DNA from: Posidonia oceanica
Taxonomy: Eukaryota; Streptophyta; Magnoliopsida; Alismatales; Posidoniaceae
Assembly: GCA_037176725.1 (NCBI GenBank)
Contig: JAZBRS010000026.1
Location: 55,778,501-55,842,500 of the forward strand
Direction of reading: 5' to 3'
Length of the DNA: 64,000 bases
Shown: positions 33,601 through 44,242 of the stretch, in pieces
Layout of the letters: the number at the start of each line of letters is the position of its first letter
How positions within the stretch are numbered: the stretch's first letter is position 1
The notes under the pieces: generated by a model
The model's database searches: none
Told to the model about the DNA's origin: nothing
Seen by the model: the letters and a program-made list of their open reading frames with translations, nothing else
Position numbers and translations under genes: made by a program

Positions 33601-33798
33601 AGAACTAGGCTGGGCTCTGGCTAAAAGGTGTACGGGAGATTGAGCCTGAGGGAGCACGGTGGGAGACGCGCGAGGGCGCTCCGGCCTGGCACGCGGTCGG
33701 ATCAAATGGATTCCCGACTCGGAGCCGGCAACTGCCGCCAAATAGAGACTGACTGGGAAAGGTTCAGAGAGGTCAGAGATATGATCAGAAGGGTCCAC
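30628..33798 (-). CDS. Protease-containing second half of gag-protease, element A
   Basis: Open frame of 1,056 codons. Pro-rich N-terminal region with HLLGRPQP-like repeats (about 55-90); aspartic protease at about 295-410 with D312-N313-G314 in VDNGSG and LLLGRPWLH at 382-390; Gly-rich G-patch-like stretch at about 484-516 (GRHGQG, EGLGYEP); long acidic Ser/Pro-rich tail; and near the end an 8-residue repeat AEQSAASA (DNA at about 30895-30970). In element B this is continuous with gag; here the junction is broken by a 5-base deletion near 33970. It ends with TAG at 30630-30628, overlapping the upstream extension of pol. Confidence 0.88.
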   Translation of the reverse strand: MDPSDHISDLSEPFPVSLYLAAVAGSESGIHLIRPRARPERPRASPTVLPQAQSPVHLLARAQPSSPIHLLGRPQPHLLGRPQPAPAFPPQQPYPLDRPQHPVRPPVTPPVLAAHAPVVINLTMDTHRVPYSYATEMCAEVTRSGRIYRPPAPATRPTHPRPVIPPPSGQPLANPAPDQPVVSQAPSRPVVTQLPATTPVEPARITPPAARRDQPRADLTSQLKKVKADISIWDLIHTSAEHREAFLRVFQAARVSQSIEPSALESMVGLIAEPQVISFTSDELPPAGINHNQPLFVTVQYKNFRIPLTLVDNGSGLNVCPLRTATKLGFKAEDITPAVKGMTAFDNTHHDALGILIIPLAIGPVVFDVEFYVVDLKPNFNLLLGRPWLHKHQVLPSTLHRMIKYRRGDDVIVVMAENFEKERIEAVSPVSSQSIPFDPETSEALYRVNRCEPVNFVPDLERVNSLAVHSNPFRMVENVCHRWGYTKGTPLGRHGQGIAEPIIAVERRKSEGLGYEPKLDEDHCFQLKDRAPAVPRDLTNFTSAGILGSTDYQAAAPTEDWVCVEDYYSDEEQSDATEAVPISSAETVVRAEAPQSVYSALPLAETAGSSAGPVAKASSHPFPATPASQEQSAAVQESETLLLAEPSMLPAVTATSVPLPPSLEGQSINSVGSVAQPAPSASSSGMQLAQSAPHSPDDLQQLSWQDPTASEAALSQLRPDTKGQLSTTLSGPLSPPKSTPAYSPAVTLEAYPSVAPLACLFGPSTSELLSADAPVNQIMQTPRAAIHLAAGPVPQAPGAYYVDSPSDEEEGVAIEAQVDSWMSDLELLYQEQLQSIAEDLADHQAAERKGKAVVTDPPLQEDHASIMVLEDSAVPDSPRPDELITLQPEGGSRWFVQPMPHLNNIPSGSNQISRQSGVSSISTLEDLEGGTSAVHAAAVTEQNASAAEQSAASAAEQSAASAAEQSAVSAVESAKPSAVSTEHSAESVRPEQTVEGVARTEVAHRGYKNTRVSVTILKRHQGQAAEHIHSFSIASPSFEKEILSELVAMEKKTIRA

Positions 33799-36070
33799 TA
33801 CAGAGGTAGCGGGCCCAGAGGGAAAGACAGAGTGGACGCCTGAGGTTCCCGCCCTTCCCGGATGAGAGTGCTCCGGTAAAGGTTGGCAGACGATGCCAGA
33901 ATGCGGGGGAACAGCTGGAGATGCAGATGCATGGGTGCGTGCTTGAGTGGAAGCCTCGTGCGTGTCGATCAGGTCCCGATTCGATCAGGTCCTGAATTGC
34001 GTTCCGCAGGGAGAAGCAATTATCCGTCGAATGCCCGACGCTTCGATGGAAATTGCAGAAGAGGTCCGGCCTAAACCAATGCGGCAGAGGGCTTGGCGGC
34101 GGACGAACCTCCGGGAACTTCAGGAGCGATGCCACCTTTGGCAAGATGACTGTGAGTGGTTCCACCAGTGGGGTGAAATTCCGCCTTTCAGCGGGTGGTC
34201 TTCTTTGCCTTGGGTACGGGCCTTGCTGAACCGGTGCGGCAGGATAGACCGGTCTAGCGGTGGTTGTGATGTGCGGTGTGTGCAGGATCCTAGGTGTAGG
34301 AGCGTACACCACCTGAGCTGGGGCAGGCCGTGACGGCAAGCGAACAGGCACAGCAGGAGAATCGACGAATGCAACAGCGGGTTTCGGCGAGTCCTTCCTC
34401 TTCGGGCGGTTGTTGTTGCTGCCGCTGTTGTTGTTGTTGGAGGTGCTGCTGTTGGCACTGTTGCTGCTTATCACTGCCTGCTTAGCGAACGCAGAGAGAG
34501 CTGGGAAGTTGCCACTCCGCAAAGAACTCTCCACGCGCGCCCCAGCTCTGATGAGTGCTGCAAAAGTAGTGACTGGTTGAATGCTAAGCAAAGCTCCGAG
34601 AGACGGCTGCGCCCCTTTGATAACGATCTCGATAGATTCCTCGTCAGAGGGTCTATCCCGAACCTGAGAGGCAAGGGCGCGCCAGCGGCCGACGTACTCC
34701 CCGAACGGCTCGCCAGAGTTCTGCTTGATGGCGATCAGGTCCGCCCTCTTTGGGACAAGATCGAGGTTGAAGGAGTATTGTTCCAGGAACGCCTGACTGA
34801 GGTCGTTCCAAGTCTTGATGGCTGACATATCGAGTGATGTGAACCACTTGAGCGCCGGCCCGGTCAAACTCTTCTGGAACAAACGGATCAGCAACCTCTC
34901 GTCAGCCTGAAGCTGAGCGAGATCACCGCAATACGCCTTCAGGTGTGCTACAGGGCAGCCCCTACCATTATACTTCTCGAAGTCCGGGATTTTGAACTTC
35001 GGAGGGAGTACCGCCTCTGGAAAGCAACAGAGGTCCCGGAACTGGTAGGTCTGGTGCTCAGTACCCTGCACTAGTCGTAGTGCTTTCTCCAAGACGTCCA
35101 TCCGGTTATTGATGGGGTCTGGGATTGCTACTGTAGGAGAGGGATCAGCAGGGGTAGCGAGCACATACGCCGAATGGGTCGCACCTAAGTGCTCCTCCGG
35201 ATCTACCATAGCGTCGCCTGGTGGAGCAACGGGATGGCCGGCGTATCCGTGCTGGGGGATAGTGTATGCAGGAGTGTATGCAGGATGCTGGACTTGAGGG
35301 AGAGGAGAAGAATAAATGCCATGCTGTGCTGGGACAGGGGTAGGATGGTGGAGCACCAGTTGCTGTGCAGGCGGGGTGCCAGACAGCGAGCCAGTGAGGT
35401 ACTGGGCTCCAGCCGATCCGAAGGGTTGACCACCAGAAGGAAGTGGAGCATGCTGTGCCAAGTGTTGTGCAGGAGGAGGCGGTAAACGAGCCCCCATCGT
35501 CGGAACCGTGAGCAGTTGCGACGATGGTCGAGGCGGAGGTGCAGAGGTCGATGCAAGGAATGCAGGAACTGGCCTCGGAGGAACCTCAGGGATGACAGAG
35601 ACAGAAGAAGGACGAACTGATAGAGCCATGCCCTGCAGTCTCTGGGCGAGCTCCATCAGATGCTGGTACTACGCCTCGGGCGTCTCGCCAGTGGGGACGC
35701 TGAAGTGCAGTGCCGGCGGAGGCTGAGAAACAAGTGGCACGGACACAGACTGTCCGGGAGGGAAGGATTCTACAGAGAAGGTCGCAGCAGCGGTGGAAGG
35801 GATGTCGAAAGCGACGTATCCCTGGGACGGAGGGGGCAGTGGCGTCTCCGGAGCGCGAGTAACGGCCGTCAAGATAGATTCGGCGACCGGATCCGGAGGA
35901 AGGGAGGCTTGCCACTGTCCCGGGGTGTACTGAGAACCTAGAGACGTCAGAGGAGGAAACCCTGGCGTCGGAGGGGGAACAAGAGGGACAGAGGGAGCAA
36001 CCAGAGGGGCCGGAACGGAAACACCCTCCGTGACGGGAGTAAAAGAAGGCTCACTAACGTACTGGGCCAT
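33785..36070 (-). pseudogene. Gag of element A, interrupted
   Basis: It begins with the ATG at 36070 (MAQYVSEPSF), as in element B. CAG has become TAG at 35671-35669 (after PTGETPEA), and about 5 bases are missing near 33968-33972 relative to B, shifting the frame just after RNAIQDLIESG. Between the lesions the capsid-like domain (from PPKFKIPDFEKYNG to VESSLRSGNF) and the variant knuckle CNFHRSVGHSTDNC are intact. With only two lesions the loss is recent, and the other genes of the element look intact. Gag supplied in trans by relatives would be needed for movement. Confidence 0.88.
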
Positions 36071-37383
36071 TGCTGACCTAGAGCGTGTGAGAACTAGGCT
36101 GCGACGGGTATTCAAGCGATACTTCCTAAGAGGAGCTATCGTCGCAAGTGCGGATAGCTCGGAAGGGGAATGGTCGCGAACTAAGTCGCAAAAGGGGGTC
36201 AACGAGGGTCGGTACTCAAGCTCTGGCAAAGGGAACTCGCTTACCGATCACGCTGACACAACAGAAGGAAATTAGGGTTAGAAGCTAGAGGATGAAAGCA
36301 AATGAGTTAGTTAAGTGGCGTGAATGATATGCATGCTTTCTAGTATGCCCCCCTCACCTAACTAGTGTGTCCTAGTAAGGTTGTCTACTCCGGGTATCCC
36401 TGGATGTACGGGTCACCGACTCAGGTCAGAAAAAGTAGGTCCCCTGTCTAACTCCCGGCCCAAAGCTCAGGTAATGACAGGGTGGTGCGTTAGTGGCCTC
36501 TACCCCGCCAAAGCGTGGGTGGTTCCCTCTACTAACACCGACACGACCCCCGGACAAGGAGGGGACGGACCGACCAACTTATGCCACGCCCAAAGCAGTG
36601 GAACAAGAGGCCGGAATCGTCCTTCGCAGACTAGTAGGTGGACTCAGAGGAGAAGAATGCATGCCCTATATGATGCTTATGCAAATGATTAGAGTTTTTT
36701 ATCTTGCACATTTTATTAACCAAAAAGGGAGTGAAGGATTGTTTGTAGTCTCTAGTTGCCCCTAGAGGTTCTTTTTACTTGCATTTTTTAGTTAACCATG
36801 GGGGAAGCAGACAAGTCTCTACTATCCTAAGCATGGCAAGTGCGAAAGGGAAGAAAATCAGTCAAAATGGCAAGCAACCATCATACAACACAACAAAAGG
36901 CATGTTCATGGCATGTGCGAGTGTTTGTGAATATGATGGTGAAAAAGAAGCATTCATCAAGTCAAAAGACACGTAGGCATAGTATGTGCGTGTGTAGTGG
37001 CATAGCAAGAGTGTAAAAGAAGCATTCAACATCCAAAAAGCATGTATTTTAGCCAAACAAAGTATGTAGACATGCAATGTGCAAGAATTAAAGCAATAAT
37101 AAGCAAGTAAGGCAAAACAAGGTAAAAGTAAGCAGACTGTAAAAGAAATAGGAGTATAAGCAAGACAATAAGTAAATAAACAAGCAAATAAGCGAAGCCA
37201 GGTAAAAGAAAGCGCAAACCGAGGCGAAAGAGGTGCTAAACCCAAGCAAAGTAGCCACGAAGCGACTTGCTAGGGGTTTGCACAGAAAGGCGAGCAAAAC
37301 AGGCAAGAAAGGCACACAAGGTAGACAAAACTACAAAACAAGCGAGCGAAAAGCCGAGAACGAAAGCCGGAGTCTAGTCTAAT
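36071..37383 (-). other. 5' leader of element A
   Basis: 1.3 kb between PBS and gag with no supported gene. A possible splice donor, minus-strand TCGGTAAGC (GTAAGC at 36244-36239), lies about 170 bp upstream of the gag ATG and is conserved in element B. The PBS-proximal half is A/G-rich on the plus strand with AAGCAAA-like words. Confidence 0.65.
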
Positions 37384-37400
37384 CCCCAGCAGAGTCGCCA
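37384..37400 (-). other. Primer binding site (tRNA-Arg type), element A
   Basis: Minus strand TGGCGACTCTGCTGGGG, separated from the 5' LTR end by one base. Identical to the PBS of element B, and consistent with the tRNA-Arg primer of Ogre elements. Confidence 0.85.
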
Positions 37401-37401
37401 C

Positions 37402-40400
37402 TGTAGCGATCCCGATCGGAACCAGGCTCGCTATTTAGCGGCGATTGAGATCCGAGGAAGAGGCTCAACTCGAAAAACACTTAAAATCGAGGAGAAAAAG
37501 GAAAAGATAAGACAAATCAGAGTCGCCACCACGTCTATTAACGGAAGACGAGGAAAACTGGGGTAATGCGTGAATTAACGCGCAAAACCGAGCGATAAAT
37601 GCAAAGCAAAGCAATGCAAAGGGAAACAAATGCAAACAAATGCAAATGAGATGACTCTAGCCTAGGATAAGGGCGGTACGGTCATTGCGGGCCAAAAGAC
37701 AGGGTAAGGACTCCTGTTACGTGCGGGGAAGGTATTAGGCACCCCCGACACGCCCGAAAATCGGTCTTTCTAGGCTTACGCTCGCATACGCAGAAAGATG
37801 CAGGATTGAATGCCTATGTGCCTATGAATGCCTAAATGAATGCTGAAGGAGTGCTCTAAGTGGGAAGAAACGATGCAAGGAAGTGAACGTGCTCTCTAAG
37901 TGCTCAGCTGCGCTGTCTGTGTTCCGAACCAGGCGTAACCTAGCTCGTGAGAACTACAGGCAGTAAGCATCACAGCCCTATATGCAAATGCAAGCGAGAA
38001 AACAAAACAGCGTGAAAACCATGCAATGGGATCGACATGCAAGAGAAAACGGCGCGAAACACGCAAAACGAGCCGGGGAGCGAACAACGCATGCAAAACG
38101 ATGTAAAAGAGCGAAATCGTCACGCAAAACGAGCGGAAAACAAGGCAGCGCGCAAAACGAGACAAGAGAGCAAGGAGGTACGCAAAACAGGACGAGAAAA
38201 CAGAATGGTACGCAAAACAGGGCGAAGGAATAAAACCGGCACGCAAAACGAACGGGAAAGCAAGACAGTGCGCAAAACGAGACAAGAAAACAGATGGGCA
38301 CGCAAAACGGAGCGAAAACGAGGGCGGGCACGCGAAACGGTGCCAAAACAGCGAAGCAAAAACCTCGAAAAAGCCATGCAAATGCGAGGATGCAGAAAGA
38401 GATTAAAAGGGGTCGAAGGGGAGGCAAGACAACGTGTGTATAAGAACAAACGCTGTCTAGGACCGCTCAGAGTAGGTGTGAAGACCTACTGAGGGGAGAA
38501 GGGGCAAATGGAGGGATTACCACCTCTTTGCGACTGTTTCCCACTAAACCGTTCCACGGTGTGTCTCGCATGCTGCCCAAAGCTCGCGATGCGATCGGAT
38601 CGTGAAAAAAGGGGAAGAAAGTCACATAAAGTGGCAAATCCAGGGAGAACGCAACACAAAACACACAGAGAAACGCGAAACGAGGATTTGAATAGACAAG
38701 CAGAAAGGGGAAGTCCTATTCTACATGCTCAAAGAGACAGAAAGCGAAAACAAGGAAAACTGTGCAAATGCCATGCAAATGAATGCAATGCAGGGGTTCA
38801 GGAGGACATACCAGGAAATCCGGGAGCCTGATCTGAAATCTGTCTGGTCTATGCTGAAGAGCGCTTCGCTGCGGTCGCTTGGGCAGCTCACTTGAGAAGA
38901 TCCAACGGCCGGATTGGAAGATATCGCAGCTCCAAGGCAGAAGGGCCAGAACAGAGGAGAAGAACAGATCTAGGTGTTCAGGAGGTCCTAGGGATGTGCA
39001 AAAAGGTCCTCCCAATGTGAAAGGGAGCTAGAAGTGCTAGTGTGTGCAAGGAGATGCTAAAATGCAAGACTAAATGAGTGCAGGATGCATGCAAAAGCAA
39101 GAAAAGCAAAGAGAAGTAATTTGAGAAAAACCAGGAGTTCAGAAAGCATCTTGAAAAAGAAGAGGGGATAAAAGTGCAAATTTCCCAGAAAACAGGGTCC
39201 CAGGGAGGATTTTGAAAACAGGGGAAGACAAGGGTCTATTTGGCAAAAAAACTAGGCTCAGAAAGGTGTTTTGAAAAGAAGGTATGCTTTGAAAGAGATT
39301 TTGAAACCAAAAGGGGTCAGAGTGCAATTTTGAAAAAATCTAGGGTCTAAAATGCAAATTTTCCAGAAAACAAGGTCCTGGGGAGTCTGGGGGTACTAGT
39401 GGAAGGTCTGTATGAAATTTGGTAGGCATAGGGGCTAAAATGCAACCTAGGGGCAAAATGGTCTTTTCACATGATTTTTAAAGCATGCAGGGACCTAAGT
39501 GTGGTTTTGCAATCATGCAGGGGTTGAAAATGCAATTTAGTATGGAAAATATGCTCTGAAAATTAAATGACAGGACCACAGTGCAATTTCTGGAAAATAT
39601 GGGGTTAAAAATGCAATGCAGTAAGTTAAAATGCATGCAGCACAGTTACTGTCCATTTAAAATGGACCTAACTGCAAATATGATAAAGTAGAGGGGCAAA
39701 TATGCAATGCATCAACCAAAAATAAAAATCAGAACCTAAGTTTCTACAGTGCATGGACTTAAATGCAAAAACAGAAAAATGCAGGGACTTGGAATGCAAT
39801 GCAGTATGCAAAAATAAAAAATAATCCTAAGTTCTAACAGTGCATGGGACTTAAATGCAAAAGTGAAAACATGCAAGGGGCCAGGATGCAATGCAGTATG
39901 GTAAAATATAAGTAAATAAATGAACTGACTTGGTACAGGACTTAAGTGCAAAAAAAGAAAACAGGAGGACTAAACTGCAAAATATCATAACAGCACAGCA
40001 CAGTAAATGGATCTACTTGCAAATATTGAAAAACATAAACAGATCGTGCAATTTAGCAAAGTATTTAATTAAAAACCAAGCAGAATAAACGAAATAAGGA
40101 CCGGAATGCAAAAATGAGGAAACTTAGGACAGACATGCAATATTTACCCTAAAACTATACAAACTAAAAAATAAGTAAACAGTGTTGATCGTCGACGGCG
40201 ACGAACACTGTAGCACGAAGCTTCCAGAGCTCGTGCCGTCGACAGGGGAGGCTGAGGACGCGCGGGAAGGCGGAGAGCAACGTCGGCGGTCGTCCGGAGC
40301 TCCGGGGGTCGACTGGAACTCGCTCTGCTGGTCGGAGTGTCCGGAGGAAAAGCAGCCGGCGCCGGAGAAGGAGGACTGTCCGGCGAGCTGACAACGGAGC

Positions 40401-43386
40401 AGGAGGACCGGAAAACCCATTCTAAAGGCTGGGGAAGCAAGAGAACAAGGAGAGGAAGCTAGGGGAAGCAGCGATTACCTTTTCCCGCGCCTGAGTCGTT
40501 CCCCCGACGTCAGTGACTTCAGCTGTCGCCGGTGGAGGCCGCCTGGTTGCTGCAGACGTTGCCGGCTGCTCGCGGAGGTTGGAATCACTTCAGAACGTCC
40601 CTCCGGTGCTTCCTGATCAACCGGACCGAAGTTCTGCAGCTCAGGTAACGTTTTGGCTTTTCTGGGTTCAGAGGATGCTGCCGGAGGTCGAGGGAGGTGT
40701 CCGCTGCTCGTCGGCTTGGATGGAGCGTTCTGGGAGATTGCTGGAGGTGCGGGGAGTGGTTCTGGGTGGTTGAATTGTTTTTTGGGAGGCTGTAGGTGGA
40801 GATTGGAAGTCGGCTGGTTTTCTGATCAGTGAGTGGCGTAAGTGTTTGTGGTGGAGTTTGGAAGCTGTGGTGAACGGTTGGGTTCGAGGCCGGGGGCTTT
40901 AGAAAGGTGGAGGCCTGGTGAGTGACTGGGTGAAGTTTGGGGGGGAGTTGCGGGCTGGAGTGATGGGAATTGTGAGAGAATGGAGCTGGGTTGCAGGTCT
41001 GGTGATCAGGGTGTCTCTGGGTGGTTTTAGGTGGTTTCAGTGGGTGGAATGGCCGGAGAATGAGGCTGGAAAATGGCTGGGTTTTGGGTGAACTTGGAGG
41101 AGCAATGGGGAGAAGTGTGATGGCAGGAGGTGGGTCTGGTTTACTGGAAAAGGGAGAGGAGGTTTTGCTGAAGGTTTCGGCAGAGAAAGGGAAGCGAATT
41201 GGGTGGAGGAGGCTGGGGGATTGGAGTCTCTCTCCGGGATGCAGAGGTGACTCCCAAACCACTCTCTCTGGCCACTCTCTCTTCTGGAAGTGGAGGAGAC
41301 AGAGAAGAAAAGGGATGAGTTGCAGGTGGAAGAATTGCAAAGGAAATGGCTCTCTGGAATTGGATTCAACTCTGGGTTCCTCTCTGAGTTCGCTCTAAAG
41401 CTGAAGGTTGTTCGCTCTCGGTTCTGCACTGAAGGTCTCGGCTCTTCTGGATTGAAGGAGGGTCGGAGGATTATATCTGGGGAGCGGAGGCTGCTGGCGC
41501 GCGGGGGGAACTTTCAAATTCGGCCGGTGGCCACTGCAGCAGAGAAGATTGAGGCGACCGGCTCCGGAAAAGCTGCTGAGACGGGGAGACGGCGAGCTGC
41601 TGTAGATTGAAAGGATTGAGCTTCAAAATTTGAATGGGGAGGGAAGGCTGTAGCAGCAGCTCGCGGGAGAAAACCGGCGGAAGAGAAAAAAAAGCAGAAG
41701 GTTGGAGGAGGAAGAAGGGTGGGGATGGCGCGTGGGCCGGACCGTGCGGGGGCCGAAAAAAAGAAATAAATAAAAAAAAGAGAGAAACGGGCCAGTTTGA
41801 GCCCAGTAAGGAAAAAAAAAAAAAAAAAAAAAAGGAGGAAGAAGGAGAATAAGAAAGAAAGAGAGGGTAGAATGGGGAAATAAAATAGGTAAAGATAAAC
41901 TAAAAATTAAATAAAAATGCCAGAAGGGTTGTGCTGTAGGTTAGGATCTTAATTAAGATTTTTAATGGTTATTTTGAGTTGATTAATGTGTTTTGGGCTT
42001 GATTAGGGTTTTAGGACTTTGGTTTTGTTCTTAATTGGTTTTCACTTGTTTAAATGTTTGTTAATCCCTTTTTAAATTATTTTAAAAATTTTATTTCTTT
42101 TGTTGGACACTTAGGGTATTGATTAGGATTTTTCAGGATTTATTTCGTATTATTTTAGGGTTGGTTTTAGATTTTAAAGTTGTAGTCTTCTTAGGGTTTT
42201 TCCTTCTTAAGTCTTTTAAGTTATGTCTTGATTTTTTATTTAAGGATTTTTCTTGAAGTTTTTAGTTGGATTTTTTTTGGTTTGATAGGGTGTTTTTAAG
42301 CTTTTCAGATGTGTTTTCTTTTCTTTTTTTTTTAATTAAGTTTTTACTTGTTTTTCTTATGTTTGTTAGGTTAAGTCTTTTGCCTTTCTTAATTACTTGT
42401 TCTAGTATTTGATTTTTTAATTCTTCTTTTTGGGTTTGTTTTTTAATTCCTCTGATGGGTTTTTACCTTTGGTGGTTCTTGATTTTATTTTAGCTTTTTC
42501 TTTGATTTTTCAGTGTTTTCGTTTGATTTGTTTTGCATTTTTTAGTTTGCATGCTTGGTTTTCTTTTTAGCTTGCTTAAGTTAAGTTTAAGTTGTTAATT
42601 GCTTGTTTAACATTTTTTAATTGTTTTTCTTAGTGTACTGATTTGTTTGTTTTATGTTTTGAGATTTTACAGATTTTTATGGGTTTTTGTGGATTTTTGC
42701 AAAAGGGAGAAAAGGAGAAGAGAAGGAGGGAAGAAATGGAATAAAAAGGGGAATAAAAGGGGAAAAGATAGGTTGGGGGAAAATGATTTTTAAAAATTCA
42801 GAAAGAGTGTTAAAAATAAAGTAAAAATCAGGATAAAATAGAGGAGGGATAGAAGCACAGAGGGGGCCCACAGCCAGACCCAAAAAAGGATGAGAAGGGG
42901 GGAAAAAGGGAGATGATAATCAGGAGAGAGAGAGGAGAGAGAAAATGATAATCCCGGAGAGAGAAAAGGATAATTTGAGTGAAAGAGGGTCTTAATGGTC
43001 TCGGAATTGGGTGAAAATTGGTGGGTGGGTAGTCTAGGGTTTGAAGTCTTGGGTCTAAGGTTTTGGTTTGATTTTAAGGAGGTTTTGGAGGGGTTTCAAG
43101 GTGTAGAAAAAGGGTAGTTTCACCTAAGTTTTCTAGGGTTTTTGGGAATGGGTCAGGCTTGGAAAATCCTAGGTTTTTGGGTAGGTTTGTTGAGTGGATA
43201 GTGGTGGGTTTTCCTATGAATTTTGGTTAGGTTTTGAGGTTGGGAAGGGGGGTAGAGGTTTAGGCCAAAATGGGCTGATTTTGAAGGGTTGAGAGGAGGA
43301 CTAGGGTTAGGGTTTGGTTGGGGTTTGATCCAGCAATCAACAAGAGGGCTCCAAAGGTCTAGGCCTGCCAAGATGGGGTGTCAACA
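37402..43386 (-). repeat. 5' LTR of element A (5,985 bp)
   Basis: Almost identical to 15375-21364. Subfeatures repeat at matching places: conserved block 37723-37793, ACGCAAAAC array 38042-38345, Pro/Ser-rich frame 41340-40585, TATA-like site near 41470, poly-A run about 41812-41833, T-rich U3 part 41900-42700. About 25 single-base differences, mostly transitions, are visible. Confidence 0.96.
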
Positions 43387-43391
43387 GTTGC
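43387..43391. repeat. Target-site duplication of element A, right copy (GTTGC)
   Basis: Matches 15370-15374 exactly and is followed by TGGCCAAGAAG, which continues the integrase reading of element H. Confidence 0.95.
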
Positions 43392-44242
43392 TGGCCAAGA
43401 AGATTATGCTTCAAGGCTACTTCTGGTCAACCATGGAGGCAGACTGCTGGTAGTTTGTGCGTAGGTGCCATAACTGCCAAATCCATGGGAACTTCATACA
43501 TGCTCCCCAACAGTAATTGCACAGCATGTCTTCACCATGGCCTTTCTCCACCTAGGGGATTGACGTCATCGGCGCCATACATCCTGCCGCCTCGAATGAT
43601 CATCGCTTCATCATGGTGGCCATCAATTACTTTACTAAGTGGGTGCAAGCAGCCTCCTACAAGACAGTTACTGCCGTGGCTACAGAAAGGTGCAGTAGAG
43701 TCTGCCAACAAGAACCTTGTCAAGATCTTGAAAAAGATGGCAGAGACTCACAAGGACTGGCATGCAAGCTTCCGTACACACTCTGGGCGTACAAGACATC
43801 AGTCTGGACCTCGACAGGAGCAACCCCGTACTCGTTGGTGTACGGCATGGAGGCAGTGCTGCCTATTGAAGTAGAGATCCCCTCACTGCAGATCCTACGA
43901 GAAGCTAAGCTGGAAGAAGCAGAATGGGTCGAAGACCACTGCATCCAGCTGAACCTAATTGATGAGCATAGGCTGCAGGCCATGCATCATACTCAGTGTT
44001 ATCTGAAATGTTTGGCCAGAGCATACCAAAAGAAGGTTAGGCCCTGAAGTTTCAATCCAGGGGATATGGTCCTTCGAGCCATCCACCTCCCAGACAGCTG
44101 AGGCAAATTCTGGCCCAACTGACATGGCCCCTTTCTGATCAAGCAGGTCTTCTCTAGCAGTGCAGCAATCCTTGAGGACATGGACCAGGTTGAGCAGTCT
44201 GAACCGGTCAACTCATGCTACCTCAAGAAGTACTACCAGTAG
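43387..44242 (+). pseudogene. Element H pol, part 2: integrase
   Basis: Continues the H integrase after the insertion of A: zinc-finger cysteines (RRCHNCQIHG), first catalytic Asp (GIDVIG), then a deletion of about 155 bases at about 43690 that removes the second catalytic Asp (ISDNG) and joins GTGGCTACAGAAAG to GGTGCAGTAGAGTCTGCC, then the C-terminal part to KKYYQ and TAG at 44240-44242. Stops include TAG for the Trp before GIDVIG, and TGA codons at about 44046, 44100 and 44120 in place of Arg or Trp codons. The gene is dead. Confidence 0.92.

Larger units (their letters stand above)
15375..43386 (-). mobile_element. Element A: complete 28.0 kb Ogre/Tat-like retrotransposon
   Basis: Both LTRs (15375-21364 and 37402-43386), PBS, PPT and a 5-bp target duplication are present. 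In element sense the order is 5' LTR, PBS, leader, gag, protease, RT-RNase H-aRNase H-integrase, a DUF7745-like gene, structured repeats, PPT, 3' LTR. Pol and the extra gene are open; gag has one stop and one frameshift. A hand comparison of the LTRs finds about 25 substitutions plus a poly-A length difference (~0.4%), indicating a recent insertion. With 28,012 bp it is at the upper end of known LTR retrotransposon sizes. The dual RNase H and the PBS place it in the Tat branch near Ogre. Confidence 0.95.
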
